Shown: positions 34,862 to 43,825, numbered from the stretch's first letter. The stretch is 64,000 nt of DNA from Streptomyces sp. Tue6028 (GCF_002300165.1 NZ_MLCE01000028.1:47652-111651), one strand, 5' to 3'. The notes: generated by a model not told the origin, from the sequence alone. A program made the numbers and translations.

Positions 34862-36052
34862 GTGCCAGCGATTCGGAACACCTCAGCCCTGTCCCGCCGG
34901 TCCCTGCTGCGTGCCCTGGGCGGGGGCGCGGCCCTCGGCGCCCTCGCCGGCTGCGGGGTGCCCGCCGCGTACGTCGCGCCCGGCGACCGGACCGGAGCGG
35001 ACCTCTCCGCCACGGACAAGCGGCTGACATGGGCGAACTGGCCGCTCTACATCGACACCGATGACGACGACACCAGCAAGCGGCCCACCCTGGACGCCTT
35101 CGAGAAGCGCACCGGCATCTCCGTCGACTACATCGAGGAGATCAACGACAACGACGAGTTCTTCGGCAAGATCAGTCCGTCGCTGATGAACCACCAGCGG
35201 ACGGGCCGCGACCTGATCGTCATCAGCGACTGGATGTGCGCCCGCTTCGTCCGTCTCGGCTGGGTCCAGGAGATGGACCGGGCCGCGCAGCCCAACGTGA
35301 CCAAGTACCTCGACCCGCTGCTGCGCTCGCCCGCCTTCGACCCCGGGCGCAGGTCGACGGTGCCCTGGCAGTCGGGCATCACCGGGATCGCGTACAACCA
35401 CCGCAAGCTCGGTCGCGAGATCCGGCACGTCTCCGACCTGTGGGCCGACGACCTCAAGGGGCGCGTCACCCTGCTCTCCGGCCTGGACGAGGCCTTCGCG
35501 CTGCTCATGCAGGGCAACGGGGTCGACATCACCAAGTGGACCGCGGACGACTTCCACCGGGTCTGCGACCAGGTCGAGAAGCACGTGCACGGCGGGCAGA
35601 TCCGGCGCTTCACCGGCAACGACTACATCAAGGACCTCTCCAGCGGCGACGTCCTGGCCTGTCAGGCCTACTCCGGCGACGTGATCCAGCTCCAGGCCGA
35701 CAACCCCGACATCCGTTTCGTCGTCCCCGAGGAGGGCGCCGAGCTCTGGGCGGAATCACTGATGATCCCCAACCTGGCCCGCCACAAGGCCAACGCGGAG
35801 AAGCTCGTCGACTACTACTACGAGCCGGAGGTCGCCGCCGAGCTGGCCGCCTGGGTCAACTACGTGTGTCCGGTCCCCGCCGCGCAGGACGTCCTCGCCT
35901 CCTCCAAGGACAAGGACACCGCCGCCCTCGCCGAGGACCCGCTGATCTTCCCGGACGCGGCCATGCGCAAGCGGCTCGCGATCGCCCGGGACATCGAGTC
36001 GGGCGAGCGCGCCGAGTTCGCGAAGCGCTGGAACGCCATCGCCGGGCTCTAG
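34862..36052 (+). CDS. Polyamine ABC transporter substrate-binding lipoprotein
   Basis: PotD/PotF-like binding lipoprotein of 396 residues. The signal has twin arginines (SRRSLLRALGGGAALGAL) and the lipobox LAGC. Mature motifs: LTWANWPLYIDTDDDD, ISVDYIEEINDNDEFFGK, VPWQSGITGIAYN and WAESLMIPNLARHKAN. The context supports a polyamine ligand. No Pot ATPase or permease follows in the window: the accessory block begins 33 bases after the stop. GTG 34862 has CATGCT seven bases upstream and no ribosome site, so it may be leaderless. Confidence 0.9.
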   Translation: MPAIRNTSALSRRSLLRALGGGAALGALAGCGVPAAYVAPGDRTGADLSATDKRLTWANWPLYIDTDDDDTSKRPTLDAFEKRTGISVDYIEEINDNDEFFGKISPSLMNHQRTGRDLIVISDWMCARFVRLGWVQEMDRAAQPNVTKYLDPLLRSPAFDPGRRSTVPWQSGITGIAYNHRKLGREIRHVSDLWADDLKGRVTLLSGLDEAFALLMQGNGVDITKWTADDFHRVCDQVEKHVHGGQIRRFTGNDYIKDLSSGDVLACQAYSGDVIQLQADNPDIRFVVPEEGAELWAESLMIPNLARHKANAEKLVDYYYEPEVAAELAAWVNYVCPVPAAQDVLASSKDKDTAALAEDPLIFPDAAMRKRLAIARDIESGERAEFAKRWNAIAGL

Positions 36053-36084
36053 CCACGGTGCGGGCCGGCTGTGACAAAGATTCT

Positions 36085-36113
36085 TAGTTGGCACAAAAGA
36101 GGGGTAGTTGGCA
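36085..36113. repeat. Direct TAGTTGGCA repeats, left boundary
   Basis: TAGTTGGCAC occurs at 36085 and 36105 with a 20-bp period, separated by AAAAGAGGGG. They lie in the otherwise gene-free 335-bp stretch 36053-36387, in which I see nothing else. Confidence 0.75.
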
Positions 36114-36387
36114 CCAAGATCGGTGTTCATCATCAGAGGTGACGGTGCATCACCTCGATGCAGACGGCGCGAGCTGCAGTTGATCGGTCACGGGGGTACG
36201 CGGAGTCGAGAGTGGGTCGGCGGTGACGGAGTCCTTTGCCGCGGCCGAGTGGCGGAGCTGCCTCATCGTTCTCGCTGTCTCACCGCAGCCGGACTCTCAG
36301 CGAAGCGCCCTGCTCGGCGGCAGGAGTCGACGTGCGCTGGACGCGGTGATGACACGGGCAGGCTGCGAGCGTCATCATGGGTGAGTC

Positions 36388-37011
36388 ATGGGGGGATCGG
36401 TGGATGTGTCCTGTGTGCGCCGCCGCGGCTGGGTACCGCGAGTGGTGCCGGTGGCGGCTGTCCGGGCGGGACTGTTCTCGGTTCTGGGTACGGCGGTTGC
36501 GGGCACCGTCCACCACCTGGCCTTCGACTCCAGTCCTTCGTGGGGCGTGCGGACTGCTGCGGCCCTCGTCTTCCTCGCCGTTGCGCTTCCGGGAGCGGGG
36601 CGGGAGAAGCCGCTGGCTTGGCAGTTGATGCTGGCCGCAGGCGCGCAGGTGGTCGTGGGCTACTGGTTTGTGCGGGCCGACGACGCTGTCGTGTTGCCGA
36701 CGCACGCGGTGTGGCCGTCCTCCGTGCATGCGGGGTGGCCCGTCGTCGTCGGGCATGTGGTGCTGACGCTGTGGTGTGCGGTGCTGCTGCATGGCATGGA
36801 CACCTGCCGTCGGCGCGTGCTGTGCGCAGCCGGGCGGGCCCTGTTGCGGCGGTTGTTCGCGCCGGTCTGTGCGCCGCTGAAGTTGGGCGTGGCTGCGAGT
36901 GCCGGGCAGTGCGCGGCATACGGCGACGACCGGGCATCTCCTGCTGTGATCCTTCTGGCCGACGCTGTGGTGCGGCGCGGCCCGCCCGACTCCCTGCTGC
37001 TCTTGGCCTGA
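36388..37011 (+). CDS. Uncharacterised small membrane protein
   Basis: A 207-residue protein with three or four predicted membrane segments (AVRAGLFSVLGTAVAGTVHH, TAAALVFLAVALPGA, LAWQLMLAAGAQVVVGYWFV, VVVGHVVLTLWCAVLLHGMD). It carries several His near the segment ends and Cys in the tail (RRRVLCAAG, APVCAPL). The family is not recognised. ATG 36388 is used; GTG 36400 is better spaced from GGGGGGA. It is the first gene of the accessory block. Confidence 0.65.
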   Translation: MGGSVDVSCVRRRGWVPRVVPVAAVRAGLFSVLGTAVAGTVHHLAFDSSPSWGVRTAAALVFLAVALPGAGREKPLAWQLMLAAGAQVVVGYWFVRADDAVVLPTHAVWPSSVHAGWPVVVGHVVLTLWCAVLLHGMDTCRRRVLCAAGRALLRRLFAPVCAPLKLGVAASAGQCAAYGDDRASPAVILLADAVVRRGPPDSLLLLA

Positions 37012-37111
37012 CGTCCGGCTGCGAGCGGTTCCGGTGTGCTCAATCCCAGTTCTGTGCCCAGTCATGCCGGGGCGCGGGCTCTTAGGGGCACCGTGCCAGG
37101 GGGGAATCAAC

Positions 37112-38305
37112 GTGTCACGTAGTGCTGGAATCACGCCCGTCGTCGTCATCGGGGCGGGCCCGTACGGTCTGTCCACGGCCGCGCATCTGAAGGGGCGCGG
37201 TCTGCACGTCAGGGTCTTCGGCTCGCCGATGGCGAGCTGGGCCGAGAACATGCCCGCGGGCATGCTGCTCAAGTCGCCGCCGAGCGCGTCGATGCTGTCG
37301 GCTCCACAAGCCGGGTTCACTCTGGACGCCTACTGCCGGGAGGCAGGGGAGCGCACGCTGACCGGGCATGACTCGGTACCGGTGGAGATGTTCGTCCGGT
37401 ACGGGCAGTGGTTCGCCGAGCAATTGGTGCCGGAGGTGGAGGACATCAGGGTTCTCGGCGTGGACCGGCAGCCGGACGGGTTCCATCTCAAGCTGGCCTC
37501 GGGTGAAGAGCTGCGTGCGCGGTCCGTGGTCGTGGCGAGCGGCATGGACGGGTTCGCTCACGTCCCTGAGACGCTGGTGCCGCTCGTGCAGGAGGGACTG
37601 GCTTCTCATACCTCGCAGCATGCCGACCTGGCGAAGTTCGCGGGGCAGGACGTGACCGTGGTGGGAGCCGGCCAGTCAGCCCAGGAGAGTGCTGCGCTGC
37701 TGAGCGAGGCCGGTGCTCGAGTGAGGCTGGTCGCGCGGACCGAGCGGCTGGTCTTCGGTGCGGCGCCGGCCCGGCCGCCCCACTGGCAGCCCGACACGCC
37801 CCTGGGCCGCTCCTGGGGGCTGTACGCGGTCGTCCACCACGCAGCGGCCTTCCGCTTCCTGCCGGCGTCCCGTCGGCTGCGGTTGGTGAAGCGGGTGCTG
37901 GGGCCGTTCGGCTCGTGGTGGCTGAGGCCGCGGCTCGACGGCGTCCCTGTGAGCCTGGGAGAGAGCATCACCGGTGCCAGGCATGAAAGCGGTCGTGTTC
38001 AACTCAGCACGCGGAGGGCTGACGGGAGCACCCGCACGATCGAGACCGGACACGTCCTTGCCGCCACGGGGTACCGCGTCCAGCTGGATGGCCTTGGATT
38101 CCTCGCCCCGGAACTGCGGGCCGAACTGGCCCGTACCGGAGGGTTTCCCGCTCTGGATTCCGGGTTCCAGTCGTCGGTTCCGGGGCTCTACTTCACCGGT
38201 ATCAAGGCGGCGGCCACTTTCGGTCCGTTGATGCGGTTCACCTGCGGCACTCGGTTCGCGGCGCCCCGGCTGGCCGCCGCCCTCACTGCCGCTCTCGACG
38301 GCTGA
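37112..38305 (+). CDS. FAD-dependent oxidoreductase (island paralogue)
   Basis: Flavoprotein of 397 residues with two dinucleotide motifs: VVVIGAGPYGLSTAAHL at the N-terminus and VTVVGAGQSAQESAALL in the middle, the layout of flavin monooxygenase-like and lysine/ornithine hydroxylase-like enzymes. The C-terminal part has VLAATGYRVQL and SSVPGLYFTGI. It is a clear paralogue of the protein at 56147-57430 (shared FVRYGQWF, SSVPGLYF). The GTG at 37112 follows a GGGGGGAA ribosome site. The substrate is unknown. Confidence 0.85.
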   Translation: MSRSAGITPVVVIGAGPYGLSTAAHLKGRGLHVRVFGSPMASWAENMPAGMLLKSPPSASMLSAPQAGFTLDAYCREAGERTLTGHDSVPVEMFVRYGQWFAEQLVPEVEDIRVLGVDRQPDGFHLKLASGEELRARSVVVASGMDGFAHVPETLVPLVQEGLASHTSQHADLAKFAGQDVTVVGAGQSAQESAALLSEAGARVRLVARTERLVFGAAPARPPHWQPDTPLGRSWGLYAVVHHAAAFRFLPASRRLRLVKRVLGPFGSWWLRPRLDGVPVSLGESITGARHESGRVQLSTRRADGSTRTIETGHVLAATGYRVQLDGLGFLAPELRAELARTGGFPALDSGFQSSVPGLYFTGIKAAATFGPLMRFTCGTRFAAPRLAAALTAALDG

Positions 38306-38454
38306 CCACTCAGACTGCTGAGTGGTCCGCGGGGGTGTTGCGCCGCCCGGACGGCGGACTCGTGTGCGCCGGGCTGGTGACGCAACTGCACCGCGCCGGA
38401 CACCTGGTGCACGCGCCGGTGCCGGTGACGGGATGAAGTGACCTGACGGTCTGC

Positions 38455-38838
38455 TCAGTGCGCCTCGGCCGCCGCAATGGCCGTGGCCGAGGCGTCGCGC
38501 AGGCCGAGGCGCAGGTGTTCGACGTGGTACAGGGCCTGCTCAAGGAGCTCGGCCACGTGGTTGTCGTACAGCGCGTAGATGACCGAACGGCCCCGGCGCT
38601 CGCCGGTGACCAGTCCGAGGTTGCGCAGCAGGCGCAGCTGGTGGGAGCAGGCGGACTGTTCCATGCCGACGGCGTCGGCCAGTTCGGTCGCGGCGCACGG
38701 GCCTTCCTGGAGGCGGGCCAGAATCCGCAGCCGGGACGGCGTCGCCAGTGCCTGGAGTGTGGCAGCCACATCTGCTGCGCCCACGGTTTCCAGGCGCTCG
38801 CGCGCGGTGGCGGTCTGTGCGTCAGGTCCATGGCCCAT
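38455..38838 (-). CDS. ArsR/SmtB metal sensor, NmtR-like
   Basis: A 127-residue winged-helix repressor. The recognition region is ELADAVGMEQSACSHQLRLL. In the last long helix the segment DNHVAELLEQALYHVEH places Asp92, His94, His105 and His108 exactly in the alpha5 metal-site pattern; the fourth ligand is His, as in the nickel/cobalt sensor NmtR, where SmtB has Glu. It is divergent from the P1B-4 ATPase gene, which it presumably derepresses on metal binding. ATG 38838 is used; ATG 38847 is possible. Confidence 0.9.
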   Translation of the reverse strand: MGHGPDAQTATARERLETVGAADVAATLQALATPSRLRILARLQEGPCAATELADAVGMEQSACSHQLRLLRNLGLVTGERRGRSVIYALYDNHVAELLEQALYHVEHLRLGLRDASATAIAAAEAH

Positions 38839-38872
38839 GGCCCACATCCTACGGAGAGCAACGCATGAACAC

Positions 38873-38888
38873 ATGAATGATTCTTCAT
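38873..38888. promoter_or_regulatory. Candidate ArsR operator
   Basis: ATGAATGATTCTTCAT is an AT-rich imperfect palindrome (ATGAA and TTCAT around six bases) between the ArsR gene and the ATPase gene, in a GC-rich genome. The position suits control of both divergent promoters. Confidence 0.5.
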
Positions 38889-38972
38889 CTAGTCCTGTAT
38901 GGTGAGGAGAGCGGTGCCGGTGTCCCGGCAGTCCGCTGTTCAGCGCTGTCGTTGTGAAGGACCTGCATTTCC

Positions 38973-40952
38973 GTGACGCCCACTCTCGCCCTGCCTCCGG
39001 CCGACCGGGCTGCTCCCGAGCGGGAGGGTGATGCTCTCCGGCGCAAGACCCGCGTCTTCGCCCTGCCCGAAGCGCGCTGGGCGGCCGCAGCCACAGTCTT
39101 CTTCCTCGTTGCGCTGGTGTTGCAACTGGCAGCGGCCCCGGCATGGGCATGGGGCTCGCTGTATGCGCTGACCTATGCGGCCGGCGGCTGGGAGCCGGGC
39201 TGGGCGGGACTGCAGGCCCTGCGGGAAAGGACCCTGGACGTCGACCTGCTGATGGTCGTCGCGGCCCTCGGTGCGGCGGCGATCGGACAGGTGATGGACG
39301 GGGCACTCCTCATCGTCATCTTCGCCACTTCCGGAGCTCTGGAAGCCCTGGCCACTGCCCGCACCGCCGACTCGGTGCGCGGCCTGCTGGACCTGGCCCC
39401 GGCCACCGCGACCCGTGTCGGGCAGGACGGCTCCGAGGCAGTGGTTGCTGTAGAGCAGCTGAGGGTCGGCGACACGATCCTCGTACGGCCGGGCGAGCGC
39501 ATTGGTGCCGACGGCCGCGTCCTCGGCGGCGCCAGTGACGTCGATCAGTCGACCATCACCGGCGAGCCGCTGCCTGTGACCAAGGTGGAGGGCGATGAAG
39601 TCTTCGCCGGCACCCTCAACGGCACCGGCTCCCTGCGCGTGTGCGTGGACCGCGACGCCACCGACACGGTGATCGCCCGGATCGTGCGCATGGTGGAGGA
39701 AGCGTCCGAGACCAAGGCCCCCACCCAGCTGTTCATCGAGAAGATCGAACAGCGCTATTCGCTGGGCATGGTGACGGCGACCCTGGCCGTCTTCCTCGTC
39801 CCGCTCGTCTTCGGCGCCGCGCTGACAGACGCGCTGCTGCGGGCGATGACCTTCATGATCGTGGCTTCGCCCTGCGCGGTCGTGCTGGCCACCATGCCGC
39901 CGCTGCTGTCGGCGATCGCCAACGCCGGACGGCATGGTGTGCTGGTCAAGTCCGCCGTGGTGATGGAGCGGCTCGGCGAAGTCGACGCGGTCGCACTCGA
40001 CAAGACCGGCACCCTTACCGAAGGCATCCCTCGCGTCACCGATGTCCGGCCACTGACAGGCTCCGGCCTGGACGCGGCCGCACTGTTGACGCCGGCCGCC
40101 GCGGCCGAGCACCCCAGTGAGCACCCGCTGGCGAGGGCCGTGGTCGACGCCGCACGGGAAAGGGGCCTTGCTCTGCCGGTGGCCGAAGATTTCATCTCCA
40201 CGCCCGGTATCGGCGTGAAGGCCCGCGTGGAAGGGCGCATGATCGCGCTCGGCGCTCCTGAGCGGCTGCTCGACGCAGCCGGGGACGGCCCCTCCGCGCA
40301 CGCGCTGACCGTCGCAGGCACGCTGGAGGACGGCGGCCGGACCGCCGTTGTCGTCACCGTGGACGGAACACCGGCCGGAGTGCTCGCCATCTCCGACCGG
40401 CTGCGCCCCGACGCAGCCGCCACCGTCGCCTCCCTGACATCCCTGACCGGAACGGCGCCGGTGCTGCTGACCGGCGACAACCCGCGCGCGGCCGCCCGCC
40501 TGGGCATCGAGGTGGGCATCGAGGACGTCCGCGCGGGACTGCTGCCCGAGCACAAGGTGTACGCGGTCAAAGAGCTGGAGGAAACCGGCCGCAGGGTGAT
40601 GGTCGTGGGTGACGGAGTCAACGACGCACCGGCACTCGCCGCTGCACACGCCGGCGTGGCGATGGGACGGGCAGGATCGGACCTGGCCCTCGAAACCGCC
40701 GACGCGGTCATCGTCCGCGACGAACTGGCCAGCGTCCCGGCGGTGATCTCTCTGTCCCGGCGGGCGCGCAGACTCGTCGTTCAGAACCTCGTGATCGCCG
40801 CCGTGTTCATCGCCGGTCTCGTCGTCTGGGACCTTGCCGGCAGCCTGCCTCTGCCGCTCGGTGTCGCGGGCCACGAGGGCTCCACCGTCATCGTCGGCCT
40901 CAACGGGCTGAGGCTGCTGCGCGAAACCGCCTGGAAGCGGGCTGCCCAGTGA
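38973..40952 (+). CDS. P1B-4 type heavy-metal transporting ATPase (CtpD/CoaT-like)
   Basis: Metal-exporting P-type ATPase of 659 residues without an N-terminal metal-binding domain. The transport site SPC (Cys301) in MIVASPCAVVLA and HEGST (His634) in the last helix define subclass P1B-4, which moves Co2+, Fe2+ and sometimes Ni2+. The catalytic Asp343 is in DKTGT; TGEP, HP (SEHPLARAV) and GDGVNDAPAL are intact. The divergent NmtR-like gene and the coupled ferredoxin-like gene make this a metal-efflux unit. Confidence 0.93.
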   Translation: MTPTLALPPADRAAPEREGDALRRKTRVFALPEARWAAAATVFFLVALVLQLAAAPAWAWGSLYALTYAAGGWEPGWAGLQALRERTLDVDLLMVVAALGAAAIGQVMDGALLIVIFATSGALEALATARTADSVRGLLDLAPATATRVGQDGSEAVVAVEQLRVGDTILVRPGERIGADGRVLGGASDVDQSTITGEPLPVTKVEGDEVFAGTLNGTGSLRVCVDRDATDTVIARIVRMVEEASETKAPTQLFIEKIEQRYSLGMVTATLAVFLVPLVFGAALTDALLRAMTFMIVASPCAVVLATMPPLLSAIANAGRHGVLVKSAVVMERLGEVDAVALDKTGTLTEGIPRVTDVRPLTGSGLDAAALLTPAAAAEHPSEHPLARAVVDAARERGLALPVAEDFISTPGIGVKARVEGRMIALGAPERLLDAAGDGPSAHALTVAGTLEDGGRTAVVVTVDGTPAGVLAISDRLRPDAAATVASLTSLTGTAPVLLTGDNPRAAARLGIEVGIEDVRAGLLPEHKVYAVKELEETGRRVMVVGDGVNDAPALAAAHAGVAMGRAGSDLALETADAVIVRDELASVPAVISLSRRARRLVVQNLVIAAVFIAGLVVWDLAGSLPLPLGVAGHEGSTVIVGLNGLRLLRETAWKRAAQ

Positions 40953-41347
40953 GCCGCCGCAAGGCGCCCGCCGCGCCTGCGGCGCCCCAGTGCACAGTCA
41001 CCGTGTGCCGGGGCTGCTGTTGCGGCACAGCCAAGATCCCCGGCGTCGACCATGCCGCCCAACTCGCCACCCTCAAAAGTGAGCTGGGCCCCGCAGCGCA
41101 GATCCGCATCGTGAACTGCCTGGACGCCTGCGAACAGGCCAACGTCATCGTCGTCCAGCCCTCCTCCAAGGGCCGGGCCGCGGGCGGCCGACCTGTCTGG
41201 CTCGGCCTGGTCAACGACCCCGACGCGACCGCCGACATCGCCACCTGGGTGCGCCAGGGCGGCCCAGGGCTCGCCGAGACGCCGGACATCCTCGGCCTGT
41301 ACGAGTTCAGCCCGTCCCGGCGGATCCGGCGCAAGGTGGAGGACTGA
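40949..41347 (+). CDS. Thioredoxin-like [2Fe-2S] ferredoxin domain protein
   Basis: A 132-residue soluble protein. The Cys pattern CTVTVCRGCCCG near residue 15-25 and NCLDACEQANVIVV near 56-65 fits the thioredoxin-like [2Fe-2S] ferredoxin fold, with extra Cys that could bind metal. GTG 40949 overlaps the ATPase stop by four bases, so the two are coupled. It may handle or sense the exported metal, comparable to the thioredoxin beside mycobacterial CtpD; this role is inferred. Confidence 0.85.
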   Translation: MSRRKAPAAPAAPQCTVTVCRGCCCGTAKIPGVDHAAQLATLKSELGPAAQIRIVNCLDACEQANVIVVQPSSKGRAAGGRPVWLGLVNDPDATADIATWVRQGGPGLAETPDILGLYEFSPSRRIRRKVED

Positions 41348-41430
41348 ACACCGCCGAGTGCTCATCCGGACGCGTGGAGTGCGTCGGCCCCTTTCCGGGG
41401 CCGGTACCCGCCCTCGATGTTCGGTTGGGA

Positions 41431-41973
41431 TCAGTGGCCACCGCCGCCGCCGTGGCCGCCACCGCCGCCGCCGTGGCCGCCACCGCCGCCGCCGTGGCCG
41501 CCACCGCCGCCGCCGTGGCCGCCACCGCCGCCGCCGTGGCCGCCACCGCCGCCGCCGTGGCCGCCACCGCCGCCGCCGTGGCCGCCACCGCCGCCGCCGT
41601 GGCCGCCGCCGCCGTGGCCGCCGCCACCGCCGCCGTGACCGCCCCCACCGCCGTAGCCGCCGCCGTGGTCGCCGCCATAGCCGCCGCCGTGACCGCCGCC
41701 ATAGCCGCCGCCGTAGCCGCCATAGCCGCCGCCGTGACCGCCGCCGCCGTAGCCGTTGTCATAGCCGCCGTGGCCGTGGCCGTGGCCGTGGCCGTATCCG
41801 CATCCGCAGTGGCCGTTCCAACCGTTGTGGTTGTGGTTCCAGGAACTGCTGTAGCTGGAGTTGTGGTTCGAGCTCGCCGAAGCGGTGCCCGCCGTGCCGA
41901 TCGCGGCACCTCCGGCCATCAGCAGACCGGCGGCCGACATCACGAAGACGCGCCTGGCGCGTTGTGATCGCAT
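41431..41973 (-). CDS. Secreted Gly/His-rich repeat protein
   Basis: A 180-residue exported protein. The signal (RRVFVMSAAGLLMAGGAAIG, cleavage near ASA-SS) is followed by an Asn/Ser/His patch, CGCGYGHGHGHGHGGY, then GGYGGGYGG-type repeats, and finally about nine copies of the heptad HGGGGGG. The His clusters could bind divalent metals outside the cell, which fits the adjacent metal-efflux genes. ATG 41973 follows GAGAGG; the frame is open further upstream. Confidence 0.75.
   Translation of the reverse strand: MRSQRARRVFVMSAAGLLMAGGAAIGTAGTASASSNHNSSYSSSWNHNHNGWNGHCGCGYGHGHGHGHGGYDNGYGGGGHGGGYGGYGGGYGGGHGGGYGGDHGGGYGGGGGHGGGGGGHGGGGHGGGGGGHGGGGGGHGGGGGGHGGGGGGHGGGGGGHGGGGGGHGGGGGGHGGGGGH
41434..41605. 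repeat. 21-bp tandem repeat inside the Gly/His-rich gene
   Basis: GTGGCCGCCACCGCCGCCGCC recurs about every 21 bp from 41452 to about 41599, with shorter 18- and 15-bp variants at the ends. Near identity of copies indicates recent slippage or unequal exchange. Copy number may be unreliable in short-read assemblies. Confidence 0.85.
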
Positions 41974-42523
41974 GGAAAAACGCCTCTCCATCGTCTCTCG
42001 CGGCTCCCAGAGGGACCGACGCGAGGTGGATGGCCGCCGCCGCAGAACAAGGAAGAAGGTGCGGCGCGGTCTATGGGCGTACCGCGGCATTCTTAAGGGG
42101 CATGGCCCTGCCGCCAACGCCTCCAGGGCCCCCTACGCCAGGTTGCGCGGGTGACCGCTGTGACCGGATTCCCGCGGTGACGGAACCTCGTCGGACGGTA
42201 TGCCGTACATCGCGGCAATTCACCCATAAAGACTAATCCGGCACCCGTCACGCGTCATCTCGAAGGCGACTCGGGCACCATACGTCCTGGCAGGCCCAGC
42301 CTGCGTCCTTCGCTGACGGGGCCCGGCCATCGGCGATGTGGTGGCGGCAGCTCGGTTGATCAAGGTGCGGAAGCGCCAGGATGCGTGGCGGGTCCGGGCC
42401 GGAAATGAGTGACCCGGCGTCTGGCCCGGTCAGGGACGGGTGGCGGGGTAATTCCAGACGCAGTTGTCCCGGTAGTACGTATGGGCGACTGCGGATGCAT
42501 GACGCCGGCCTGAGGAGGCGCGT
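41974..42523. other. Gene-free divergent region, 550 bp
   Basis: Separates the minus-strand Gly/His-rich gene from the plus-strand DUF418 gene. Apart from the ribosome sites of both genes and a relatively AT-rich stretch near 42215-42240 (AATTCACCCATAAAGACTAA), which may hold a promoter, I see no structure. Confidence 0.5.
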
Positions 42524-43717
42524 ATGTCGGGGACGGGCAATTACTCCTCGCGCCTGACGTTCTCCGCAGGTCGACTCGTCGGCCTCGACGTGGCTCGCGG
42601 TCTGGCGATCTTCGGCATGTTCGCCGTCCATGTCGGTCCCGAGCCGACCATGGGCGGCGCTCAGGGCTGGCTGCTGGAAGTGGCTCGCGGCCGCTCCGCC
42701 ACCCTGTTCGCTCTGCTCGCCGGCTTCTCCCTCGTCATCCTCACTGGGAGGCCGGAACCGAAGACCGGCCGCAGCGGGCGGCAGGCCATGGGCCGTGTGG
42801 CGATTCGCTCCGCGGTTCTGATCGGGCTGGGGTTCGCCCTGACGGCCCTGGACACCCCGGTCGACGTGATCCTCGCTGCCTACGGACTGCTCTTCGTCTT
42901 CGCTCTCCCGCTGTACCGGCTTCAGGCAGGTGTACTTGCTGTCATCGCCGCAGCGACTGCCCTGGTCATGCCGCCGGTCCTGTACTTGCTGCAGGTCGCG
43001 ATAGAGGGCGGTGACTGGTCGGACGCCGTGATCGCTCGTGATCCGCTTGCGTGGGTCACGGGCTCTGACGGGTTCGTCGAGCTGTTCGTGACAGGTGAGT
43101 ACCCCGTCCTGACCTGGTTGCCGTTCATCGTCACAGGTATGGCTGTGGCCAGGCTCGACCTCACCTCTCAGCGAGTTCTCGGCAAGGTCGCCGTCACAGG
43201 GGGCGCGCTGGCCGTACTCGGCTACGGCGGGTCCTGGCTGGCGCTGCACTTGGTACCGGGCGCCCAGTCCGCCGTGGCGGCGGCGACCGACGGTGGTTCG
43301 GCTGCGTCGGCCTGGTGGTCCGACTCCGTGGGCGATCCCACCGAGTTCACTCCGTACTGGCTATTGGTGGCGGCGCCGCATAGCCAGACGACCTGCTCCA
43401 TTGTCGGCAACACCGGCGTCGCCCTCGTCGTCCTGGCCCTCTGCTTCACCGCCACGGACCGGTCTGCGCTCGTTCGCCGACTGACTGCCCCCCTCGCGGC
43501 TGTCGGCTCCATAGCCCTGACCGCCTACGTCGGCCACATCGTCGCGATCTGGGCGCTGGGCGTCGACGACCTTCCCGATTCTGCCGCTCTGCCGGTGCTC
43601 CTTGGCTTCATCGTGGTGACCATGCTGCTTGCGCTGGCCTGGACGCAACGATTCCGGCGCGGACCGCTGGAGTTCCTGATGCACGCCGCCACCGCACCGG
43701 CTCGCCTGATCACCTGA
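42524..43717 (+). CDS. DUF418/heparan-alpha-glucosaminide acetyltransferase-like membrane protein
   Basis: A 397-residue protein with about ten membrane segments. The N-terminal RLVGLDVARGLAIFGMFAVH is the signature of the DUF418/HGSNAT-related acyltransferase group; a C-terminal DUF418-like region includes VGNTGVALVVLALCF and GSIALTAYVGHI. These proteins are thought to transfer acyl groups across membranes but few are characterised. GAGGAGG at 42512-42518 supports ATG 42524. In this block it may act on the same surface material as the Pls-type protein. Confidence 0.85.
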   Translation: MSGTGNYSSRLTFSAGRLVGLDVARGLAIFGMFAVHVGPEPTMGGAQGWLLEVARGRSATLFALLAGFSLVILTGRPEPKTGRSGRQAMGRVAIRSAVLIGLGFALTALDTPVDVILAAYGLLFVFALPLYRLQAGVLAVIAAATALVMPPVLYLLQVAIEGGDWSDAVIARDPLAWVTGSDGFVELFVTGEYPVLTWLPFIVTGMAVARLDLTSQRVLGKVAVTGGALAVLGYGGSWLALHLVPGAQSAVAAATDGGSAASAWWSDSVGDPTEFTPYWLLVAAPHSQTTCSIVGNTGVALVVLALCFTATDRSALVRRLTAPLAAVGSIALTAYVGHIVAIWALGVDDLPDSAALPVLLGFIVVTMLLALAWTQRFRRGPLEFLMHAATAPARLIT

Positions 43718-43825
43718 TCGAGGAGACGATCCCATGACCGCCGTCTGACGCTGTCAGCGGGCCAGTACCTCAAATGGCGGTACGCAAGCGGCGATCGTGG
43801 ACTACCGAACCCTATCGTTGACCTT

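Noticed and set aside
33163..35019. 618-codon minus-strand open frame
   Set aside because: Antisense to the aldehyde dehydrogenase, whose motifs are intact.
38940..40874. 644-codon minus-strand open frame
   Set aside because: Shadow of the P1B-4 ATPase; Gln/Arg/Gly-rich with no domain.
41434..41605. CRISPR array from regular repeats
   Set aside because: Units are contiguous 21-bp coding repeats with no unique spacers.
41374..41967. Ala/Val-rich plus-strand frame over the 21-bp repeats
   Set aside because: Repeat translation in another frame; the minus frame has a signal peptide and ribosome site.
41358..42236. Arg-rich plus-strand frame of 292 codons
   Set aside because: Also repeat-derived; no start context or homology.
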